Origin: an archaeon
GTDB lineage: Archaea; Asgardarchaeota; Hermodarchaeia; Hermodarchaeales; Hermodarchaeaceae
Length of the DNA stretch: 37,601 nt
Reading direction: 5' to 3'
NCBI GenBank assembly: GCA_016550425.1
Contig: JABXGS010000215.1
Span: 1 to 37,601, forward strand
A program made the position numbers and the translations under genes. Below the pieces are notes generated by a model, which ran no database searches, had not been told where the DNA came from, and saw only the letters and a program-made list of their open reading frames with translations. Positions 17,767 through 25,484 of the stretch are shown here, in pieces (the stretch's first letter is position 1; each line of letters opens with the position of its first letter).

Positions 17767-18975
17767 CTAGAAGTAAACAACATTATACAGGGAGAGAGGG
17801 GGAAACCAGCGTTGGAGGATATGTCTAGCCCATTTTTCGGAAACTGTGATATTGCCTTGGAACTCTAGTTCCTCAAGGGACTGCGTCCCATATAGTAATG
17901 AAGAAAAGGCTTGGATTGAGCTTTTGACAACAGAGTGTCCGGAGCTTTCAGTTAGACGCAATCGCCCTTTTTCCGATTGCAGAGAAAACACACCGTTATT
18001 CCAGGGACAATCACTATCCGAAAGTTCAACAGAAATGATATCCTCGCCGGCTCCTGGAAGGTCCTCAATAGCTTTTTTCGCATCGATGATACGAACCATC
18101 CAGGTTGTTTTGCGCTCAACTTTCAATCGAGTATCTTTGAACCAATGTTCCACTTTAGTTTCGAAGGGAGCATGGATACTGATGTTGTCGATTTGATCTT
18201 GATGCTTCAAATAAAAGGCGAAGAGTCGGTCTCGAGCCGCTCTAGATCGCCAAAGGGCATCAATCACATGGAATGTGGAACGGTATTGCCCTTTGATGCG
18301 TTCACCTTTGATTCGATAACGGCTCAATGCCTCAGTATTTCCCTTGTATTTTACGAAGACGATGACACTATCTTTTACTCGTCGTTTCCACATGGTATCG
18401 GGAATGGTTTTGAAAATGATATAGCCATGATATTGACTGGGACCTACCTCTCGGACGAAGTTTAAGTAATCCTCTTTAGCGTTGACTGCACGAACGCGTT
18501 CATAGGTCCAATCGGAGTCTTGTTTCTTTGGATGCCAGACTGTTAGCTGTTTGATGGGAGCTTCAATGAGATAAGGAGCATTCGCAGCGACGAAACCGAA
18601 TTGTTCATAATAGGTTTGTTTGAAAGGGTCGAGCATACTAACCGATTGCCCTTGCTTGTGCATGATGGTAAAGCTTTCTTGCATTAATTTACGAACAAAT
18701 CCCTTACGTCGGGCTTCTGGGTAAGTGGCGACACCTGCGATTCCTCCACATGATTTGAGAACACCGCGCACAGATTGTTGGAAATCATGAACACGTAACG
18801 ACGAGACCAAACGTCCATTTTCGAACACCCCAAGAGTTTCTTCTATGCGCATATCATCTAATTCTTCATCCTTCACGTCCTGATCTGACCATTCAGTATA
18901 GGCGTAGCGGTAGAGATCATTAAGGGCCAAGCGTTCATCTTTGGTAATCTTTCGAATTTCCAATGCTAATCCCAT
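17767..18975 (-). CDS. Eis-like GNAT-family N-acetyltransferase, second copy
   Basis: A 402-residue paralogue of the protein at 8195-9394. It has the same plan of two GNAT-like domains and a C-terminal SCP2-like domain. Shared landmarks are EIRKITKDER, QQSVRGVLKSCGGIAGVATYPEARRKGFVRKLM, SVSMLDPFKQTYYEQFGF, TTWMVRIIDAKKAIEDLPG and a terminal aromatic LYNVVYF. An upstream ATG at 19029 would add 18 residues; the ATG at 18975 is preferred because MGLALEIRK aligns with the first copy's start. The acetyl acceptor is unknown. It is divergent from the HDAC-fold gene, with 74 bp between the two start codons. Confidence 0.82.
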   Translation of the reverse strand: MGLALEIRKITKDERLALNDLYRYAYTEWSDQDVKDEELDDMRIEETLGVFENGRLVSSLRVHDFQQSVRGVLKSCGGIAGVATYPEARRKGFVRKLMQESFTIMHKQGQSVSMLDPFKQTYYEQFGFVAANAPYLIEAPIKQLTVWHPKKQDSDWTYERVRAVNAKEDYLNFVREVGPSQYHGYIIFKTIPDTMWKRRVKDSVIVFVKYKGNTEALSRYRIKGERIKGQYRSTFHVIDALWRSRAARDRLFAFYLKHQDQIDNISIHAPFETKVEHWFKDTRLKVERKTTWMVRIIDAKKAIEDLPGAGEDIISVELSDSDCPWNNGVFSLQSEKGRLRLTESSGHSVVKSSIQAFSSLLYGTQSLEELEFQGNITVSEKWARHILQRWFPPLSLYNVVYF

Positions 18976-19049
18976 CCTTAGCTTGTCGAGTAGAATAGCA
19001 TATCCTGTTAAATCCTTTTTCGCCCACATATATTAAGGCGGTTTTCACG

Positions 19050-20036
19050 ATGAGAAAGAAACCAACCCTTATTCTTTACCACCCTCTAATGGCGGTTGAA
19101 GGCTACCCAGTATTGGCGGGCCGAGTACAACCAGCCTTTGATTATCTTCGAGAAACTGGAACTCTCGATGCTACCCAGACCAAAGTAGAAGAAGCCCCGA
19201 AAGTAAGTGAAAAGTTGCTTCTAAAGGTCCATACTTCGGATCACATCAGAAGGGTAAAAGATTCAGGGTATGATCCTGCTTCATTGGTATCCAGTGGTTC
19301 AGCTATTCGTGCTGGTGAAGCTGTGTGGGTAGGTGACGCTGCGAATGCGTTTGCTTTTACTGGTTGTGCTGGGCACCATGCAAGCCGTGATTCCTTTTGG
19401 GGATTCTGCTATTACAATAACACAGCGTTATTAGTGCGCCATTTGCAGCAAACACATGGAGCGAAACGGTTCTTCATTGTTGATACAGATCCCCATCCAG
19501 GAGATGGAACTCGTGATACGCTTGGTGACGATGAAGGAGTATACCATCTGAATTTTGAAGCGAGTTTTCGAGAGAGCTTCGATTTGGTCACACACCGCCA
19601 TATAGACGTTCCCTTTCCCAGCAGCAGTAGTGATGACTCCTTTGTCACAGCAGTTCGCCGATTGGTGCACCCCTTGGCCCGTCAGATTCGCCCCGAGATG
19701 ATTCTATGGAATATGGGACACGATGCACACGCATTGGATTATGGTGGATTTAATCTGTCATTAGCGGCCTTTCCAGCTATGACGGAGATTCTTATGCAGG
19801 CCGCAGAAGAAGTCTGTTCAGGTCGATTAGTCGTATTACTATCCGGAGGATCCGAAGTGTCAGTCGCTAAACACGCCATCTCCGGAATTGTCCGAACACT
19901 TGCTGGACTCCCCCAGCTTCCTGCCGATGTTCGCGATGAACCAACTACGGAATCAGCAGCCACGAAAAAACAAGCTAAGGAGATCGTTGACAAGATCCTC
20001 ACCGAACTTGGAGTAGGAGCGAAGGAATCAGACTAG
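19050..20036 (+). CDS. Histone-deacetylase-fold amidohydrolase with altered active site
   Basis: A 328-residue member of the arginase/HDAC superfamily. The catalytic His pair is visible in GCAGHHAS (H109, H110). Metal ligands are D147 and H149 in VDTDPHPGDGT, and D225 in MGHDAHALDYGG. Two differences stand out: the second His of the usual DxDxHHGDG is Pro150, and the position of the catalytic Tyr in the usual GGY is Ser268 (LSGGSEVS). It may therefore deacetylate weakly or act on an unusual substrate such as an acylated polyamine or metabolite. It ends one base before the convergent SMC operon end. Its divergent neighbour is an acetyltransferase, which may hint at opposing reactions. Confidence 0.8.
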   Translation: MRKKPTLILYHPLMAVEGYPVLAGRVQPAFDYLRETGTLDATQTKVEEAPKVSEKLLLKVHTSDHIRRVKDSGYDPASLVSSGSAIRAGEAVWVGDAANAFAFTGCAGHHASRDSFWGFCYYNNTALLVRHLQQTHGAKRFFIVDTDPHPGDGTRDTLGDDEGVYHLNFEASFRESFDLVTHRHIDVPFPSSSSDDSFVTAVRRLVHPLARQIRPEMILWNMGHDAHALDYGGFNLSLAAFPAMTEILMQAAEEVCSGRLVVLLSGGSEVSVAKHAISGIVRTLAGLPQLPADVRDEPTTESAATKKQAKEIVDKILTELGVGAKESD

Positions 20037-20037
20037 C

Positions 20038-20475
20038 TCAGAAAAAGGGGTAAGGGTTGAGGAGACATTGGATTTCCTTTAGTTTGGAGAAAAACCGCCC
20101 TTTATTCTGTTTATGTTTTGTTTTTGACGGAGCTTTCTGTGGTTGAGATTTTACCGACTCTTTTTTCTTCGAAGGAAGCGGTTCAGGTGATGGGGAAACG
20201 CCTTTAGCGGTTTGCGCTGCTGCTTCTTGTGGAAGAATTTCTCTTTGGAAGATAAGGCTCAGGGGATTTGACATATCCAGTTGCCCATCAGCATATTGGA
20301 TTTCTTGATAGAATTGTTTCCATCGTCGAACAACTTGCTTTACCCAACTAGGAGATTTTGCGTCAACCACACCCAATAACTCCATATAGCACGCAATGTA
20401 AATTCGTTGAAAAGTTGTAATGGAGTGAGTGGTAAATAGTTTACGCTTTGTAGGGATTTTAGCCTGTAGTACCAA
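20038..20475 (-). CDS. Last gene of the SMC operon, basic-tailed protein of unknown function
   Basis: A 145-residue protein I do not recognise. Residues 15-65 look like a compact helical domain (FQRIYIACYMELLGV, then WVKQVVRRWKQFYQEI). Residues 85-130 are a disordered-looking linker rich in Lys, Pro, Ser and Gln, with KKKESVKSQPQKAPSKTKHK, followed by a short hydrophobic tail. Such a basic linker could bind DNA. The start is a TTG at 20475 overlapping the upstream RING gene by 17 nt; the next in-frame ATG (20385) would remove half of the helical domain. Translational coupling places it in the SMC operon. Confidence 0.55.
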   Translation of the reverse strand: MVLQAKIPTKRKLFTTHSITTFQRIYIACYMELLGVVDAKSPSWVKQVVRRWKQFYQEIQYADGQLDMSNPLSLIFQREILPQEAAAQTAKGVSPSPEPLPSKKKESVKSQPQKAPSKTKHKQNKGRFFSKLKEIQCLLNPYPFF

Positions 20476-20920
20476 TTTTTTCCCAAGTTTTCCATTTGCC
20501 CTGAGTTCGCTGAACTAAAACAAGACCGTAGCGTTGCCAAATTTCTTCTCGTGTAAGGGCTTCTTCAGGTTCGGGGTGGAGCCGACTCGAATGGTGAGGT
20601 TTTTCTAACCTTAGATCCTTAGAATAAAACAGAGTGTCAATTAAGACCCCGACCCGACCTTTCTGATATTGATCTTTTACAAAGATGAGGATTTGTTCTG
20701 AAGGAATGTCAGATAGCTGTAGAGTATGGCGAGAAACGCCTTGACTAAATGACGGACATGTACCACCCATGGTGTTTTGGACGATTTGAAGACAATGGGG
20801 ATCAATGAAAAATTGACAACGGAGACATTGATGCCACCCATTTTGAATTGCCTCTTCGAGTGTTGTTCGTGTACCACACGCCACACAACTAATCCCGACT
20901 GTAGAAAGATCAAGTTTCAT
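20459..20920 (-). CDS. RING-like zinc-binding protein of the SMC operon
   Basis: A 153-residue protein with an N-terminal zinc domain: C12-x2-C15, C32-x2-C35, then D40, H42 and C43, and C55-P. The spacing C-x4-[D/H]-x2-C after the second CxxC, followed by CP, resembles the variant RING of the Smc5/6 subunit Nse1. It is clearly related to the protein at 26831-27217: both read CVAC...TLEEA...C-x2-C-x3-I...C...CP. A role as an E3-like adaptor for the ubiquitin-like pathway is inferred. The C-terminal part (about 65-150) is unrecognised. The open frame extends upstream to 21028, but the ATG at 20920 is chosen because it gives an 11-nt overlap with the winged-helix gene. Confidence 0.7.
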   Translation of the reverse strand: MKLDLSTVGISCVACGTRTTLEEAIQNGWHQCLRCQFFIDPHCLQIVQNTMGGTCPSFSQGVSRHTLQLSDIPSEQILIFVKDQYQKGRVGVLIDTLFYSKDLRLEKPHHSSRLHPEPEEALTREEIWQRYGLVLVQRTQGKWKTWEKIGTTG

Positions 20921-21557
20921 TCTTTGTGTCCTCCCTTTGAGAAACGGCACCAGCGAGATAGAGGGTGGCAGCGTTGGCGATGGCTTCGCGACGTTCCGAA
21001 TCAAATTCAAGTTCGAGTCGTGGACCATAAGCCACTCGTCGAGTAGATCGGTTAATATATCCCAATTCCGTCAGACGCCTTAGGATTTTATCCAATTGAT
21101 AACGGGAAAGGCGCCCACGGGCAACGAGAATAGTTTCGATATCTTTCGTCGAGACGTGTCGCGGTCGGCGATGTTTACTAGCACGTTCCACCGTGGAGAT
21201 GATAACTCCGAGTACAGCATATTCGGGATCTGAGAGTTCTCCTGGAACGCCATAGATAGTTCGGATACAATAGAGGGTATCACGTCCCAATCGATATTCA
21301 ACTAATTCCAATCCAAGGGGGGAAATCTGTTGCCGGAGTAAATCCAGTAGACGAGTCAGCCCTGATTTGTTGATATGCAGAGCTTCTAGAAGATTTTGCC
21401 GTTTGACTCCGATGCTGAGTTGCCCTTCTTCATTACGAAATCGTGCGGTGAGTGCGGCGAATAATTGACCGAGGAGATGGCGTTGCTCGAATTCATCGTC
21501 TTTTGGCGTATCGGTGGGTTTGGCGGATTCAGAAGAGGGGGGATTGGATGTCGTCAA
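20910..21557 (-). CDS. Tandem winged-helix KITE-like subunit of the SMC complex
   Basis: A 215-residue protein with an acidic disordered N-terminus (residues 1-25) and two winged-helix-like units. The first spans about 28-105 (LLGQLFAALTARF through NKSGLTRLLDLLRQQISPLGLELVEYRLGRDTLYCIRT). The second spans about 108-190 (DPEYAVLGVIISTVERA through LDKILRRLTELGYINR). Two winged helices in a small SMC-operon protein is the KITE plan (ScpB, MukE, Nse1, Nse3). The first unit's order, a helix then INxxL-like, LxxL and yxLxx strand, recalls Nse1. It overlaps the kleisin-like gene by four bases (ATGA), implying coupled translation and probably fixed stoichiometry. A role bridging kleisin and the RING protein is inferred. 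Confidence 0.65.
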   Translation of the reverse strand: MTTSNPPSSESAKPTDTPKDDEFEQRHLLGQLFAALTARFRNEEGQLSIGVKRQNLLEALHINKSGLTRLLDLLRQQISPLGLELVEYRLGRDTLYCIRTIYGVPGELSDPEYAVLGVIISTVERASKHRRPRHVSTKDIETILVARGRLSRYQLDKILRRLTELGYINRSTRRVAYGPRLELEFDSERREAIANAATLYLAGAVSQREDTKNET

Positions 21558-22351
21558 TGTGTAACCTCCTCATGGTTTTTTGCAGCAATAGCAACAGCTG
21601 CATATATTGAATCCGCTTTTCGAGATGGTGATGATTTCCGGAAGTGAACTACAGTTTTTTCGAAGGTAGCCGGGAGTATATCATCTCGAATCAGTTGGCT
21701 TAATAGATCCAATTCCCAGTTTGTTAAGAGTTCTGATAATGCTATGTAGTTGTACCGTTTTCCTTGGAGGCGCTTCACGATTGAGGCTCGCCGGGCATCA
21801 AGATCATCGAACGAAATGTCTTTGAAAGGTATTCGATGTCGGCGCATTGCCTGCTGATCGTCGGGGGAAGGTGGTTCAGCCATTGCTACAGGAGAATCTG
21901 TAGGAGGTAAATCGAGCGGTGGAATAGTATGATCAGGATTGATTAGAAACAGAAGAGGAGTAGCCCGACGTTTAACCTCATTGGCAAATTGGGAAATCCA
22001 TTCTTCAGGGGCAATTTCAGGAGTAGCCAATTGGGAATCGCGATGGTGTTGCATTGAAGCAAGTGTGTAATAGAAGCGACCATCGAGGTTTCGTTCCCAA
22101 GGTGTTTCGAGTACGCGATATGCATCAGTGACTTCCTCGCGGTCTATTTCCGCTTCTTTAACGGGAAATACCTCATGTTGTTTGAGAGCTACTTCGTATT
22201 TTTTCGTGAGATTCCAGAGGGTGATGACCACGGTTTTTGTGCCATGTTTGGTTAGCTGATTCCGTTTGTAGTTATGCTGGAATGTGTCGTACCAGGCTTT
22301 ACGTCGCGGAAAGGCACGGAGGAAAGTAGAAGTATCATTGGAAATCATCAT
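21554..22351 (-). CDS. Kleisin-like subunit of the SMC complex
   Basis: A 265-residue protein directly after, and overlapping by four bases (ATGA), the SMC gene. It has an N-terminal helical domain (about 1-125), a Pro-rich linker (about 145-170, PPLDLPPTDSPVAMAEPPSP), and a C-terminal domain of about 90 residues. The last contains helices (DDLDARRASIVKRLQ, YIALSELLTNWELDLLSQLI) and strands, consistent with a winged helix. Globular ends joined by a flexible middle is how kleisins (ScpA, MukF, Nse4) bridge the neck and head of SMC dimers. Sequence similarity alone is not convincing by eye, so the call rests on layout and operon position. Confidence 0.55.
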   Translation of the reverse strand: MMISNDTSTFLRAFPRRKAWYDTFQHNYKRNQLTKHGTKTVVITLWNLTKKYEVALKQHEVFPVKEAEIDREEVTDAYRVLETPWERNLDGRFYYTLASMQHHRDSQLATPEIAPEEWISQFANEVKRRATPLLFLINPDHTIPPLDLPPTDSPVAMAEPPSPDDQQAMRRHRIPFKDISFDDLDARRASIVKRLQGKRYNYIALSELLTNWELDLLSQLIRDDILPATFEKTVVHFRKSSPSRKADSIYAAVAIAAKNHEEVTH

Positions 22352-25242
22352 TTCTTCACCTGCCCTTTAAGGAGGACCACGTGGTGCATTGTCTCTGGAA
22401 TCTGAAGCCCTACTGTGGATGGAGCCATTAATAGAAATTGGGGATTGATTAGTGATTCTTGCTGGGTCAAATCAAGGGCTCGCTGAACGACACTAAGAAT
22501 TGCTGCGCGGCTTGCTTCATCTAGACGTTGAGTGAATTCATCAATCACGTGAAGAGGACTCTTTGCAAGGGTATGCAGTGCTAAAATAAAGGTTTGAGTA
22601 GCCAGCACACGTTCCCCGCCCGACATTTCCTGATAGGTTCGCCATTCACCTCTACGATTGATAGCCAATTGGAGGTGGAGTTCTGCCCGACTGGGTTCGT
22701 CAGGAAAGCGAATAAGTAATTTGACTTGTTTGAGGAAGTGGCTAAGCAGCTGATTCATTCGTTGGTTCAAAGTTTCGACTGTTTGTTCGAGTTGTCGCCG
22801 CCACTCCAGTAATCGACGATCAACGTCCGTCATGAGATTTTCAAGATGAAGCTGTCGTTGAGTGAGATATTCTTGGAGTTGAGACACCACCTTTTCTTGT
22901 TCTTCAAAAGCGTGACGATCTTCTGCCGTTGCTGTGATAGTATCAATCATAGCCTGGATTTGGATTTGCTCATCACGGATCGCAGTAGGTTCTCGAACCA
23001 CCGCAGGGCGTTCCGCAAGCTTGGTTGCAGCTTTTCGGAAGTCCTTGGTTTGTTTCATGAGATGTTCGTATTCATCTTCTCGTTGTTTGAGCTCATCGGA
23101 TAAACGGTCAATTTCTGCTTGACGACGAGATTGCCGTGAGCTAAGAGTGTGGAGTTGTCCTGTGATTTCTTGTTGTCTGGAATTGAGTGGCGATAAATCC
23201 GAGTTACAGTCTTGATAATCTTGGCTGAGTGCATCACAGCCAGTTTCTAATTCAAGAATCTGCTGTTGAAGTTCTGTAATGCGACGGTCTGCATCCGTGA
23301 TTAAAGCAGTTCGTTCTTCACTAGATAGCTGAATGGTATGGGCTGCCTGCAAATCTTGAAGGATAGATCGAAGTTGGCTTATCTCTGCATTAATGCGCAT
23401 CCGATCCCGCATGAAATGAGCTTCCTGCTCCCGAAGTTCGCGAAGCTGGCGACGTCCGTCAGTAACGTCGTGTGTTAGACTCAGTTCATGGAGTGTGATA
23501 TCTAAGCTGACAGTTACTGGACGGGGAGGACGAGTAAATGCGCCTATTCGGAGATAATGGCTTGAACCTTCACTAGTGATGATGTTACCATTGAGCTGTT
23601 GAGTGGCATCTACTAACGTATTTGGATCAGCACCTTCTTCTGCGATGGCAGTATTTACTACACGGTTAAGAAAACTCACCGCGTACAGATCGCCTTCGAT
23701 GAGATCTGCAGCCCACCCAATTACAGGTGATGAAACAGCCGGCCGGTCTCGCGTGATTGCAGTGGTGGGATTTGTACGGGCGACCACCAAGTCAGGTTTT
23801 TCGTGAGGCCAGAGCCGATCATAAAGGTTCTTGGCTTCGACGAAAACTTCGCGGTTAAGTGCGATAAACGAGTAGGTGTAGCGACCTAAGGCGAGTTTCA
23901 CCGCAGTTTCATGTTGGGTATATTCAGGTTTCATCCGGATAAGCGTAAAAAGTGGACCAATGACTGAATCGGAGAGGGCAATTTTATCTAGTTCAGAACG
24001 AAAACGTAGACAGGCGCGAAGGATTTTTTCTTCAAAGTGTGGGTACCGTTGGGGCTGCGAGAAGAGTCCTTCTTCAGCTGATGCTACATCTTGACGAACC
24101 TGTGACAGTTGATCATCGAGTTTATCTCGCTCACTCACGAATTCGTCTAATTCTTTCTGAATGCTGTCGATTTTTGTATTAGCAGGTTTCTGACGTCTAG
24201 TATATCGTTTTGTCCGTGCTTTGAGTGCGTTAAGTTCATTTTCTAATCCTTGACGATGTCCTTGAGATTGCATTTGCTGGTCGCGGAGCTCGTTCATTGT
24301 TGCCAAGAGTTTTTCCCGTTTGGCCAGATTTGCATCCAACTTATCTTGTAGACTAGCCTGACGGGAATTGAGTTTGTCCAGTTTGCCATTCTCAACTGTT
24401 AGTTGATTGTCTAATGTCGTAATCTGTGATTGGAGTTGAGTTGCGAGTTCTTCGCGGTAGGAGACTTCTGCCCAAGCAGCTTCAACATCGAGGTCTTTTT
24501 GTCGTTGTTGGAGTTGCTGTTTTTGCTGAAAGGCTTCATAGGCTGCTTTCAAAACTTGTTGCCGTTGTTGTTCATGGCGAATGCGGTATTCAAGAGGTTT
24601 AACATTGGCTTTTGCCTGTAAAACTAATAGTCGGGCTTCTTCGAGTTTTTCCATCCAACTCCTTAATCCAGTTTCGTTGAGAAGCGTTTCGAATTTTCTT
24701 CGAGGTGATTGAGAAGCAAAATGATCTAATGTTTCAGCTTCTGTAACCGCTAGTGGAGAATCCCCGAACAACCCAGCCGCTTGAAACAGCTTTCGGATAT
24801 CCTTTCGCGCAATTTGGTGTCCATTTACCGATCGTTGCCCATTCAGCCAATAGGATACCCTGTTGGTATTATGAATCCGAAGGCGAATCGAAACCACATC
24901 TTTGTCCAGAAGTTTGGATAAAGCGGTATCAGGGCTACGTAAGACACGGCACCCGTTGATCTGGAAGTTATTAAGTTCTAATTCGACTTCGGCATATTTG
25001 CCAAATCGTCCAATGAAGGCGGAATTTCGTTGGCGTTGAGCCCGCCTAGATTCAACTCCAATAGCTAGCAGAAGCGCATCAAGAATGAGAGTTTTACCAC
25101 TTCCATTTGATCCGGTGATGAGAACGACGGGTGACTCATCGAGTTCAATAGTGGTGTCGCGATGAATGACAAAATTGACTAGGCGGATACTGCGAAACAC
25201 GACCGGTGAGGTTGAAAGGGTTGTCTCTTGCCTAGTGGTCAT
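22348..25242 (-). CDS. SMC-family ATPase with SMC5/6-like head and hinge
   Basis: A 964-residue SMC protein. The N-terminal head has Walker A GSNGSGKT (44-51) after LVNFVIHRDTTIEL. Coiled-coil arms span about 195-390 and 585-840, and a hinge spans about 400-575, starting near GPLFTLIRMK. The C-terminal head has the signature EMSGGER (872-878) and Walker B/D-loop LHVIDEFTQRLDE (897-909). Only about 20 residues separate signature and Walker B, and the DExxQxxD order with the final PQFLLMAPSTVGLQIPE resembles SMC5 (DEINQGMD, QYFxITPKLL) and not canonical archaeal SMC (LDEIDAALD). The hinge segment recalls SMC6. The arms are short for an SMC. It heads a five-gene operon with kleisin-like, KITE-like and RING-like partners. 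Confidence 0.88.
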   Translation of the reverse strand: MTTRQETTLSTSPVVFRSIRLVNFVIHRDTTIELDESPVVLITGSNGSGKTLILDALLLAIGVESRRAQRQRNSAFIGRFGKYAEVELELNNFQINGCRVLRSPDTALSKLLDKDVVSIRLRIHNTNRVSYWLNGQRSVNGHQIARKDIRKLFQAAGLFGDSPLAVTEAETLDHFASQSPRRKFETLLNETGLRSWMEKLEEARLLVLQAKANVKPLEYRIRHEQQRQQVLKAAYEAFQQKQQLQQRQKDLDVEAAWAEVSYREELATQLQSQITTLDNQLTVENGKLDKLNSRQASLQDKLDANLAKREKLLATMNELRDQQMQSQGHRQGLENELNALKARTKRYTRRQKPANTKIDSIQKELDEFVSERDKLDDQLSQVRQDVASAEEGLFSQPQRYPHFEEKILRACLRFRSELDKIALSDSVIGPLFTLIRMKPEYTQHETAVKLALGRYTYSFIALNREVFVEAKNLYDRLWPHEKPDLVVARTNPTTAITRDRPAVSSPVIGWAADLIEGDLYAVSFLNRVVNTAIAEEGADPNTLVDATQQLNGNIITSEGSSHYLRIGAFTRPPRPVTVSLDITLHELSLTHDVTDGRRQLRELREQEAHFMRDRMRINAEISQLRSILQDLQAAHTIQLSSEERTALITDADRRITELQQQILELETGCDALSQDYQDCNSDLSPLNSRQQEITGQLHTLSSRQSRRQAEIDRLSDELKQREDEYEHLMKQTKDFRKAATKLAERPAVVREPTAIRDEQIQIQAMIDTITATAEDRHAFEEQEKVVSQLQEYLTQRQLHLENLMTDVDRRLLEWRRQLEQTVETLNQRMNQLLSHFLKQVKLLIRFPDEPSRAELHLQLAINRRGEWRTYQEMSGGERVLATQTFILALHTLAKSPLHVIDEFTQRLDEASRAAILSVVQRALDLTQQESLINPQFLLMAPSTVGLQIPETMHHVVLLKGQVKK

Positions 25243-25484
25243 TCTATCAGATGAGCTCCCGCGGGTTATCCTGAGCAGATGCCATTTTCACTCTTGCCCA
25301 AGTCTACTAAGTCAGACTAGTCCGTGACTCTTAAACTTTCACTCCAACGAAGGAGTCGGCGCCATTTATCTGCGATATTAAGCCGACCTATTCTCTTTCA
25401 ACCGTTAAAAAGGATAAGAAGCCGCCTAAGGTTCACATAAAGTTAATGTGGATGATATAACCCTCACCTTGTAGGTGAACAGAC
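25243..25484. promoter_or_regulatory. Divergent promoter region between the SMC and ubiquitin-like operons
   Basis: All 242 bp between the two divergent start codons are non-coding. For the plus operon, GATATAAC (about 25453-25461) could be a TATA box, which would make the mRNA almost leaderless. For the SMC operon the best candidate is GTTTAAGA on the minus strand at about 25331-25338. Between them lie a palindrome GACTAGTC (25315-25322) and flanking AGTCA/TGACT arms (25310-25314, 25325-25329), a possible operator able to affect both directions. Confidence 0.5.
25464..25478 (+). promoter_or_regulatory. Hairpin covering the ribosome site of the ubiquitin-like gene
   Basis: TCACCT (25464-25469) and AGGTGA (25473-25478) are perfect complements around a TGT loop. 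The second arm is the only Shine-Dalgarno sequence for the ATG at 25485, so if transcribed the stem would hide it. If the TATA box at about 25455 is used the hairpin is not in the mRNA. Confidence 0.4.

Noticed and set aside
19050..19058. TATATTA at 19028-19036 as the TATA box of the HDAC-fold gene
   Set aside because: It would place transcription start inside the coding sequence; a box further upstream near 18998-19012 is more plausible.
20038..25242. The SMC operon as a Wadjet (JetABCD) defence system
   Set aside because: The layout of kleisin, KITE and SMC is similar, but no JetD-like nuclease is encoded nearby and the SMC head reads as SMC5/6-like, not MukB-like.
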